From an uncultured Maribacter sp. (GTDB lineage: Bacteria > Bacteroidota > Bacteroidia > Flavobacteriales > Flavobacteriaceae): DNA of 64,000 bases. Where the stretch lies: the NCBI RefSeq assembly GCF_947496775.1, contig NZ_CANMDU010000002.1, positions 248,001-312,000 of the forward strand, written 5' to 3'. Below are positions 57,983 to 64,000 of this stretch, one piece after another; position 1 is the stretch's first letter, and every line of letters begins with the position of its first letter. The translations under genes and the position numbers were made by a program. The notes under the pieces are model-generated. The model worked only from the letters and a program-made list of their open reading frames with translations. It was not told the DNA's origin and searched no databases.

Positions 57983-58067
57983 CGGAGAAAGAGGGATTCG
58001 AACCCCCGGAGGTGTGACCCTCAACAGTTTTCAAGACTGCCGCATTCGACCACTCTGCCATTTCTCC
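57983..58067 (-). tRNA. tRNA-Ser (anticodon UGA)
   Basis: Read on the minus strand the 85-base gene begins GGAGAAAUGGCAGAGUGGUC and ends with the paired UUUCUCC followed by discriminator G. The acceptor stem GGAGAAA/UUUCUCC is perfect, the anticodon loop is C-U-U-G-A-A-A with UGA, and a long variable arm (UUGAGGGUCACACCUCC) identifies a class II serine tRNA. The T-loop GGUUCGAAUCC is intact and CCA is not encoded. Confidence 0.95.
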
Positions 58068-58209
58068 TGAGTGCCTCATCAGCTATTCGCTGAATGCGGC
58101 TGCAAATATATAAAGCTTTTTTATCTCTATGAAATGTTTTTTTGTTTTTTTGAGAAAGAAAATAAACTTGGTGTTATAATAGCCTAAATATAAGTGGTTT
58201 ACTGTCTAA

Positions 58210-58413
58210 TTAATCTATAAAAGTATTTACAGATGTAATTAAATTACATTCTTTTCTTAAATACTTTTGAAAATTAAAAGCGGTTTCATTATCCTCAAAG
58301 ACCATGGCTTGGTCTATACTAGGGCTTAGCTCTAAATGACCCAATAGGTATTCTACAAAATACGTATTGTCATCCGTTAATAGTACATAATGTCCAGGTT
58401 CTTTGTCGGGCAT
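58210..58413 (-). CDS. Short hypothetical protein (67 residues)
   Basis: The frame encodes MPDKEPGHYVLLTDDNTYFV and ends with TSVNTFID. It is acidic, with no membrane segment. The composition looks like real coding (few rare residues, regular helix/strand pattern), and no gene overlaps it. I recognise no family. The next 223 bases up to the Lrp gene hold CTCGA-TTA-TCGAG, a small dyad, at about 58537. Confidence 0.4.
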   Translation of the reverse strand: MPDKEPGHYVLLTDDNTYFVEYLLGHLELSPSIDQAMVFEDNETAFNFQKYLRKECNLITSVNTFID

Positions 58414-58636
58414 AGAGCTGTATGTTATTCTTTTTTTTGTCTTTTAAAATAGTAAGTTACCTCGGGCTAAGCCCACAAAGAATTTATCAGAAACTAATTT
58501 TTTGTTTTAAGGCAAACCTCAGAACATTTAAATCTCGATTATCGAGTAAATAACGGCCTAATATACTGTTTTAATGTTCTTTTTAGAAGAATTAATGTCA
58601 CTTTTTGGTGTAATTATATTTTTTAAGACCAAGTAC

Positions 58637-59098
58637 TTAAAAAGAATACTCTGTGGTATTGGTAATTTCCTTTAAAATAAAATAGCTCTCTAGTACCCCA
58701 ATATTATCAATCTTGGATAATTTCGTGCGTACAAATTCATGATAAGCGGGTAAACTTTTAATATTTATTTTAAGAAAAAAGTCCACTTTTCCGGCCATAT
58801 GATAGCACTCTTGTACCTCTTTTAATCCTTTAATTTGTTTCTCAAACTTTTCAATAAACCCTTCATTATGGTAACGTTGAGAAACTAAACATATAGCGGT
58901 AACTGGTATTTCTAATTTGCTTTTCTCTAATAGGGCAACATATTTTTTGATAATTCCTTTTTTCTCCAATTTTCGTATACGCTCATAGATAGGAGAGGCT
59001 GTAAGGTTTAATTCTTCTGCGATTTCTTTAGTTGTTTTTTTGGCATCTTTCTGTAGAATTTGTAGAATTCTAAGGTCTGTTTCATCTATCTGTGGCAT
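58637..59098 (-). CDS. Lrp/AsnC family transcriptional regulator
   Basis: The ATG at 59098 is chosen because it gives MPQIDETDLRILQILQKDAK, the normal family N-terminus; the protein has 153 residues. The winged helix (about 5-60, with LTASPIYERIRKLEKKGIIK) is followed by the RAM effector domain (about 65-150, with ECYHMAGKVDFFLKINIK). Lrp proteins sense amino acids. It is divergent from the threonine-degrading tdh-kbl pair, 164 bases apart, so it likely regulates that operon and perhaps itself. Confidence 0.9.
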   Translation of the reverse strand: MPQIDETDLRILQILQKDAKKTTKEIAEELNLTASPIYERIRKLEKKGIIKKYVALLEKSKLEIPVTAICLVSQRYHNEGFIEKFEKQIKGLKEVQECYHMAGKVDFFLKINIKSLPAYHEFVRTKLSKIDNIGVLESYFILKEITNTTEYSF

Positions 59099-59262
59099 AA
59101 CAGTTAATTTTCGTTTTTGCAAAGGAATAATTATGTTATATGCATAAAAATTACTTTAATTATGATTTTTTGTAGATAAAATTACTTATTTTATTTTAAA
59201 TAGAAGTTTAATTTATGGTATAAAGTGATATATGTATAATTTTATACTTTCAATGAAAAGGT

Positions 59263-60222
59263 ATGAAAGTAGATCGGGTATTGGTTACGGGGGCGGGTGG
59301 ACAACTCGGTACAGTTTTGGTAAAGACCTTAAGGAAATTAAAAGGTGTCGAGAATGTATTGGCCACTGATTTGCATATAAAACCGGAAGATAAAGGATTG
59401 ATATTTCCCCTAGATGCTACGAATGAAGAGGCTGTAGCAGAAATGGTACTTGGAAATAAAATAACTCAGATATATCATTTAGCAGCAATTTTATCGGCAA
59501 AAGGGGAAGAGGACCCTTTGCTAACATGGAATACCAATCTTAAATCTCTATTTGCGATTTTAGAGGTTGCTAGGAAATACAATTTGGATAAAATATTTTT
59601 TCCTAGTTCTATTGCTGTTTTCGGTGCTTCGGCCCCCAAAGAAAACACACCTCAAGATGCATATTTAGACCCAACAACGGTTTATGGTACTAGCAAGGCG
59701 GCAGGAGAGCAATGGGCTAACTACTATTTTAAAAAATATAAGGTAGATGTTCGTTCTCTACGCTATCCTGGAATTATAGGATATCAATCTCTACCAGGAG
59801 GAGGGACCACGGATTATGCTGTGGAAATTTATCATAAAGCCGTAAATAAGGAACCGTATATATGCTATTTAAAGGAAGATACAACTTTACCTATGATATA
59901 TATGAACGATGCCGTTAGGGCTACGTTAGAACTAATGGAGGCCCCTGCCGAAAAGATAAAAACAAGAACATCTTACAACCTAAATGCTTTAAGTTTTACG
60001 CCTTCGCAAGTGGTAGAATCTATTAAAAAATGGTATCCAAATTTTAAAGTAACTTATAAAGAGGATTATAGAGAAGCTATAGCGCAAAGTTGGCCTTCTT
60101 CTATTTTAGATACGCAAGCGCAAGAAGATTGGCAATGGCAACCTCATTATTTATTAGATGATATTAGTAATGAGATGATTACAGAGTTAAAGAAAAAATA
60201 CAATTTGCATTCGCAATTATAA
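59263..60222 (+). CDS. tdh: L-threonine 3-dehydrogenase, short-chain epimerase-like type
   Basis: The 319-residue enzyme oxidises L-threonine to 2-amino-3-ketobutyrate with NAD. It belongs to the extended SDR/epimerase family, not the zinc-dependent MDR type of E. coli; the known flavobacterial ThrDH of Flavobacterium frigidimaris is of this kind. VTGAGGQLG binds NAD, and the catalytic Tyr/Lys lie in V-Y-G-T-S-K-A, with Ser in F-F-P-S-S-I-A-V-F-G. The kbl gene follows by 7 bases, completing the conversion to glycine and acetyl-CoA. Confidence 0.9.
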   Translation: MKVDRVLVTGAGGQLGTVLVKTLRKLKGVENVLATDLHIKPEDKGLIFPLDATNEEAVAEMVLGNKITQIYHLAAILSAKGEEDPLLTWNTNLKSLFAILEVARKYNLDKIFFPSSIAVFGASAPKENTPQDAYLDPTTVYGTSKAAGEQWANYYFKKYKVDVRSLRYPGIIGYQSLPGGGTTDYAVEIYHKAVNKEPYICYLKEDTTLPMIYMNDAVRATLELMEAPAEKIKTRTSYNLNALSFTPSQVVESIKKWYPNFKVTYKEDYREAIAQSWPSSILDTQAQEDWQWQPHYLLDDISNEMITELKKKYNLHSQL

Positions 60223-60229
60223 ATAAGGT

Positions 60230-61420
60230 ATGTACGGTAAAACAAAAGAGCAGCTCCAAATAGAGTTACAAGAAATAGAAAATTCTGGATTATATAAAAA
60301 GGAGAGAATTATCACCACTAAACAGGGAACAGAAATACAAACAACATTAGGGAAAACTGTACTTAATTTTTGCGCTAATAACTACTTAGGGCTATCCTCA
60401 CATCCCGATGTTATCGATGCAGGTATTGATGCCATGCGCTCTCATGGTTTTGGCCTTTCGTCGGTTCGTTTTATTTGCGGGACTCAAGATATTCATAAAG
60501 AATTAGAAAAAAAGACGGCAGAATTTCTTGGAACCGATGATTGTATTCTTTACGCAGCTGCTTTTGACGCCAATGGAGGTGTTTTTGAGCCTTTATTAAC
60601 AGCAGATGATGCCGTTATTTCGGATGAGTTAAATCATGCTAGTATTATTGATGGTATACGTCTATGTAAAGCAGCTCGATATAGGTATAAAAATAATGAT
60701 ATGGTTTCCTTAGAAGAGCAATTGAAAGCAGCCTCCGGTGCTAGAAGAAAACTTATAGTTACCGATGGTGTTTTCTCTATGGACGGTATTATAGCAAAGC
60801 TAGATGAAATTTGCGACCTAGCAGATACATATGATGCCATGGTAATGGTAGATGAATGCCATGCTACAGGATTTATTGGGAAAACGGGTAGAGGAACTCA
60901 TGAGTACAAAAATGTGATGGGTAGAGTAGATATTATTACAGGCACCTATGGCAAAGCACTTGGAGGAGCATCTGGCGGATTTACTGCCGCTAGAAAAGAA
61001 ATAGTAGATATACTTAGACAAAAATCTAGACCATATTTATTTTCTAACACTTTAGCACCCGCTATTGCAGGTGTATCTATTAAAGTTTTAGAGAAATTAA
61101 AAAAAGATAACACACTGATTTATAGGTCTCAAGAAAACACAAAGAGGTTTAGAAATGCTATGACAAAAGAAGGGTTTGCAATAACCCCAGGGGTACATCC
61201 TATTGTTCCTATAATGCTTATGGACGCGAAATTGGCACAAGAATTTGCAGGTAAATTACTAAACGAGGGTATTTATGTTATTGCTTTCTTTTATCCTGTA
61301 GTTCCGAAAGGAAAAGCAAGAATCAGAGTGCAAATTTCAGCATCTCATACCGAAGAACAAATAGACAAGGCAGTAAATGCCTTTATTAAAATAGGTAGAG
61401 AGCTAGGTGTATTAGGCTAA
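60230..61420 (+). CDS. kbl: Glycine C-acetyltransferase (2-amino-3-ketobutyrate CoA ligase)
   Basis: The 396-residue alpha-oxoamine synthase cleaves 2-amino-3-ketobutyrate with CoA into glycine and acetyl-CoA. Lys242 in TYGKALGGASGG carries PLP; DECHATGFIGKTGRG holds the cofactor residues and NFCANNYLGLSSHPDV is the family start. It pairs with tdh 7 bases upstream. Compare the other member of the family at 3952, which has a different substrate. A terminator follows. Confidence 0.96.
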   Translation: MYGKTKEQLQIELQEIENSGLYKKERIITTKQGTEIQTTLGKTVLNFCANNYLGLSSHPDVIDAGIDAMRSHGFGLSSVRFICGTQDIHKELEKKTAEFLGTDDCILYAAAFDANGGVFEPLLTADDAVISDELNHASIIDGIRLCKAARYRYKNNDMVSLEEQLKAASGARRKLIVTDGVFSMDGIIAKLDEICDLADTYDAMVMVDECHATGFIGKTGRGTHEYKNVMGRVDIITGTYGKALGGASGGFTAARKEIVDILRQKSRPYLFSNTLAPAIAGVSIKVLEKLKKDNTLIYRSQENTKRFRNAMTKEGFAITPGVHPIVPIMLMDAKLAQEFAGKLLNEGIYVIAFFYPVVPKGKARIRVQISASHTEEQIDKAVNAFIKIGRELGVLG

Positions 61421-61441
61421 TTGTATATCCTAGCAACTAAG

Positions 61442-61473
61442 ACCGCAACTCGTTCAATGTTGCGGTTTTTTTA
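61442..61473 (+). terminator. Rho-independent terminator after kbl
   Basis: ACCGCAAC (61442-61449) and GTTGCGGT (61459-61466) form an 8-base stem followed by a T run. It closes the tdh-kbl transcript. Confidence 0.88.
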
Positions 61474-61532
61474 TGCTTTAAAAACTAATAAGGTATGCGT
61501 ATAGATTAAAATTAACGACTTATTTTAGCAAG

Positions 61533-62288
61533 ATGGAAGAATGGTATCATTACGCCTTATTGATTATCGTTGGATTTGCTGTAGGTTTTATAAATACTTT
61601 AGCTGGCGGTGGATCTTTACTTTCGTTGCCAGTACTTATTTTTTTGGGATTACCTTCTAATGTAGCGAATGGTACAAACCGAGTAGCAATAGTAATACAA
61701 ACAGCTATAGCTACTGCTGGCTTTAAAAGTAAAGGTGTTTCTACTTTTCCGTTTAATGTATATTTAGGTGTTTCGGCTTTTTTAGGGTCTATAATAGGAG
61801 CAAATATAGCTGTTGATATAAAAGGGGATACTTTTAATAAAATTCTTTCTATGGTTATGATGGCCGTAGTACTTATCATAATATTTAAACCTAAGATTAA
61901 GATAGCGGACCTAGAAGAACGCCTTGCGGGGAAGTATTTGTGGGTGGGAATAATAGCTTTTTTCTTTTTTGGTATCTATGGCGGATTTATTAATGCAGGA
62001 TTAGGTTTTATAATGATATTGTTTTTACATTACGTAAACCATATGAATTTAGTACGTGCAAACGTAACCAAAGTGGCAGTGGTATTTATTTATATGCTTT
62101 CGGCTTTGGCAGTTTTTGTATTAAATGATAAGGTAAACTGGAAAATAGGTTTAATTTTAGCCATTGGAAATGGTACTGGAGCATGGTTTGCAAGTAGAAT
62201 CTCTGTAAATAAGGGAGATGGATTTATAAAAATGTTTTTAATAGTTATGGTCGTTATAATGTCTATTAAACTATGGTTTTTTAATTAA
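61533..62288 (+). CDS. TauE/SafE family permease
   Basis: The 251-residue membrane protein has about eight hydrophobic segments and the family signature G-F-x-x-G-F-I-N-T-L-A-G-G-G-S-L-L-S (residues 15-32) repeated in the second half as G-I-Y-G-G-F-I-N-A-G-L-G. It exports or takes up sulfite or organosulfonates; the substrate is not known from sequence. The neighbour upstream is kbl; the next gene, 11 bases away, encodes a nitroreductase. Confidence 0.85.
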   Translation: MEEWYHYALLIIVGFAVGFINTLAGGGSLLSLPVLIFLGLPSNVANGTNRVAIVIQTAIATAGFKSKGVSTFPFNVYLGVSAFLGSIIGANIAVDIKGDTFNKILSMVMMAVVLIIIFKPKIKIADLEERLAGKYLWVGIIAFFFFGIYGGFINAGLGFIMILFLHYVNHMNLVRANVTKVAVVFIYMLSALAVFVLNDKVNWKIGLILAIGNGTGAWFASRISVNKGDGFIKMFLIVMVVIMSIKLWFFN

Positions 62289-62299
62289 TACAAGAAAAA

Positions 62300-62935
62300 G
62301 TGAGTAACACAATAAAAAGTTTAGAATGGCGCTATGCGGTTAAGAAATTTGATGCATCTAAAAGCATTGGAGAGGAAAATGTAGAGAAATTAAAGAAATC
62401 ATTTAATTTAACAGCAACATCTTATGGTTTACAACCAATAAAACTAGTAGTTGTAGAGAATAAAGAAGTGCAAGAAAAGTTAGTATCACACTCTTTTAAC
62501 CAAGCACAAGTTGGCCAGGCTTCCCATGTATTGGTCTTATGTGTAGAGAAAAGTGTAATTAAGGATAGTGTTAATGGGTATTTTGATAAAGTGAAGGCCG
62601 TTCGAGGAACTAGTGATGAAATTATAGAGCCTTATAGAAATATGATGCATACTTCATTTGATAATAAATCCGAAGAAGATATTTTTATATGGTCTAAGCA
62701 TCAGGCATATATAGCTTTGGGTAATTTAATGACCGTATGTGCTATAGAGAAAATAGATTCTTGCCCTATGGAAGGATTTATTCCAGAAGGTTATAGCGAA
62801 GTATTAGGATTGGAAAAATTAAATTTGATACCAGTTTTAGTGCTACCCGTTGGAATTAGAGCAGAAGATGATATGTTTGCTTCCTTTAAAAAAGTACGTA
62901 AAGAAATTTCAGAAAGTGTTATCGATATAAAATAA
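62300..62935 (+). CDS. Nitroreductase family NAD(P)H-dependent oxidoreductase
   Basis: The 211-residue flavoprotein starts with GTG at 62300 (SNTIKSLEWRYAVKKFDASK). FMN-binding features are the early W-R-Y-A-V-K-K-F-D, N-x-T-A-T-S-Y-G-L-Q-P, and SKHQAYIALGNLMTVC. It resembles NfsB/dihydropteridine reductase-like enzymes, which reduce nitro compounds or quinones with NAD(P)H. The 11-base spacing to the TauE/SafE gene suggests co-transcription. Confidence 0.85.
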   Translation: MSNTIKSLEWRYAVKKFDASKSIGEENVEKLKKSFNLTATSYGLQPIKLVVVENKEVQEKLVSHSFNQAQVGQASHVLVLCVEKSVIKDSVNGYFDKVKAVRGTSDEIIEPYRNMMHTSFDNKSEEDIFIWSKHQAYIALGNLMTVCAIEKIDSCPMEGFIPEGYSEVLGLEKLNLIPVLVLPVGIRAEDDMFASFKKVRKEISESVIDIK

Positions 62936-63002
62936 AAAGTAAGTTTAAAAGCCAAAAAGCAATTTTTATAGAGATTTCTATTTGTGTTTATTTTTTGATT
63001 TT

Positions 63003-63025
63003 ACCATCAACCATCAACCATCAAC
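63003..63025. repeat. 7-base tandem repeat ACCATCA (about 3.3 copies)
   Basis: The unit ACCATCA is repeated three times and a bit (63003-63025) directly before the KdnA-like gene. It is too short for a CRISPR. It sits 9 bases ahead of the ATG, in the leader, where copy number could alter translation; this is inference. Confidence 0.7.
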
Positions 63026-63034
63026 AAAAAAAAT

Positions 63035-64000
63035 ATGCCAGGATTTGAATTATTTGGAGAAGAAGAGAAAAAACAAGTAAATGATGTTTTAGAAACCGGT
63101 GTTTTAATGCGTTATGGTTTCGATGGAATGCGTAATGGGCAATGGAAAGCTAAAGAGTTCGAAAAAACATTGGCGACTCGTATGGAATCTAAGCATGTAC
63201 AAATGGTTAGCAGTGGAACGGCGGCACTTACTGTAGCACTAGCCAGTGCTGGAATTGGTGCTGGTGATGAAGTAATTATGCCAACGTTTACTTTTGTAGC
63301 AAGTTTTGAATCTATTTTAGCTTTAGGTGCTGTTCCTATTCTTGTAGATGTAGATGATACTTTAACGTTAAATCCTGCTGCTGTAGAAAATGCAATAACA
63401 CCAAGGACTAAAGTAGTAATGCCTGTGCATATGTGCGGTTCTATGGCAGATTTAAAGGCTTTAAAAGCTATTTGTGATACACATAATTTATTATTGTTAG
63501 AAGATGCTTGTCAAGCCATTGGAGGAACATTTGAGGGGAAACCTTTAGGTAGTTATGGTGATTTGGGGTGTTTCTCTTTCGATTTTGTAAAAACCATAAC
63601 TAGTGGTGAAGGTGGTGCGATAATTACCAATAATGAAAAGTATTATACTAATGCGGACCATTACTCGGATCATGGTCATGATCATGTTGGTAATGATAGG
63701 GGAGCAGAATCTCATCCATTTTTAGGATATAACTACCGAATATCGGAGCTGCATGCAGCAGTAGGAATAGCGCAATTAAGGCGTTTAGATTCGTTTTTAG
63801 AGAGACAGAAAAAATATTATAATAGTATTCGAAAAGGATTAGCAGCGGTACCAGAAATAACCTTTAGAACAGTTCCAAATGGTGGTGTAGAAAATTATTC
63901 TTTTATAAGTTTCTTTATGCCATCGCAAGAATTGGCAGAAAAAGCGCATAAAGCATTGGGCGAAGCAGGAGTAGATGCTTGTTTTTATTGGTTTAATAAT
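63035..64000 (+). CDS. DegT/DnrJ/EryC1 aminotransferase, KdnA-like (8-amino-Kdo transaminase), C-terminus missing
   Basis: The frame begins at ATG 63035 (MPGFELFGEEEKKQVNDVLE) and continues to the right edge, so the 3' end is outside the window. Lys186 in FSFDFVKTITSGEGG binds PLP. The long run of matches to Shewanella KdnA as I remember it (MPGFELFG, F-D-x-M-R-N, SSGTAALT, VHMCGSMA, EDACQAIGG, SDHGHDHVG, DRGAESHP) supports transamination of 8-oxo-Kdo to 8-amino-3,8-dideoxy-manno-octulosonate for LPS. The partner oxidase KdnB is not visible. The generic sugar aminotransferase is the fall-back. Confidence 0.72.
   Translation, partial: MPGFELFGEEEKKQVNDVLETGVLMRYGFDGMRNGQWKAKEFEKTLATRMESKHVQMVSSGTAALTVALASAGIGAGDEVIMPTFTFVASFESILALGAVPILVDVDDTLTLNPAAVENAITPRTKVVMPVHMCGSMADLKALKAICDTHNLLLLEDACQAIGGTFEGKPLGSYGDLGCFSFDFVKTITSGEGGAIITNNEKYYTNADHYSDHGHDHVGNDRGAESHPFLGYNYRISELHAAVGIAQLRRLDSFLERQKKYYNSIRKGLAAVPEITFRTVPNGGVENYSFISFFMPSQELAEKAHKALGEAGVDACFYWFNN

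Noticed and set aside
57983-58067. tRNA-Ser as integration site of a mobile element
   Set aside because: No integrase, direct repeat of the tRNA end or foreign gene block lies on either side.
63003-63025. CRISPR-like repeat
   Set aside because: The unit is only 7 bases, there are no spacers and no cas genes in the window.

Overview
The window is chromosomal DNA from a low-GC member of the Bacteroidota, almost certainly a marine Flavobacteriaceae. Supporting signs are UAA-rich, weak-Shine-Dalgarno genes; TTTG-N19-21-TAnnTTTG promoters; a PorP/SprF-type protein; DUF4834, BatA-like and YfhO families; a flavobacterial-type short-chain threonine dehydrogenase; and a hexuronate operon typical of algal-polysaccharide users. 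Genus cannot be fixed from the sequence; a Cellulophaga/Maribacter-like organism is only a guess. There is no prophage, transposase, CRISPR array or rRNA. One tRNA-Ser(UGA) is present.

Layout. 1-5.2 kb: thioredoxin-like fragment, YbaB, an oligopeptidase B-like lipoprotein, and a pair matching cysteate synthase (CapA) and cysteate fatty-acyltransferase (CapB), the first steps of capnine sulfonolipid synthesis. 5.4-10.3 kb: GH2 beta-mannosidase-like enzyme, enoyl-CoA hydratase, AldA-like aldehyde dehydrogenase. 10.4-13.5 kb (minus): GNAT-like protein, a one-lobe degenerate DEAD-box protein, an outer-membrane protein with a Lys-rich tail. 13.6-20.7 kb: envelope cluster (YfhO protein, glycosyltransferase, flippase, two exported proteins). 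20.7-24.9 kb (minus): Arg/Ser-rich exported protein and UvrA. 25.1-27.1 kb: a duplicated cassette of an ECF-type sigma factor followed by a 47-residue microprotein. 27.1-36.9 kb: Nth without an iron-sulfur cluster, Bcp, uncharacterised 482-residue protein, MBL hydrolase, esterase, two DUF4870-like proteins, a dihydroorotase-like protein without its HxH metal site, BatA/VWA protein, GT2.

37-43.5 kb: thiamine operon thiS-thiC-(thiE-like)-thiD-thiE-thiG-thiH under a TPP riboswitch with a terminator, with repeat-type inverted repeats between the genes. 43.6-48.1 kb (minus): an atypical response regulator (Glu at the phospho-acceptor position), a 698-base non-coding stretch full of inverted repeats, and a PorP/SprF-SPOR fusion with a PD40 protein. 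48.3-50.1 kb: AraC regulator, DUF983, small membrane exporter. 50.4-57.9 kb: LacI regulator divergent from a hexuronate operon (mannonate oxidoreductase, UxuA, UxaC, TRAP transporter), with a 34-base near-palindromic operator between them. 58-61.4 kb: tRNA-Ser, Lrp regulator divergent from tdh-kbl (threonine to glycine). 61.5-64 kb: TauE/SafE permease, nitroreductase, and a truncated DegT aminotransferase resembling KdnA (8-amino-Kdo synthesis).

The most novel-looking item is the tandem sigma factor/47-residue protein cassette with conserved leader and intergenic motifs. Next are the set of proteins that kept a family fold but lost its hallmark residues, and the hairpin-dense non-coding region at 44.3-44.6 kb. 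All functional calls come from reading motifs by eye; no database search was run.
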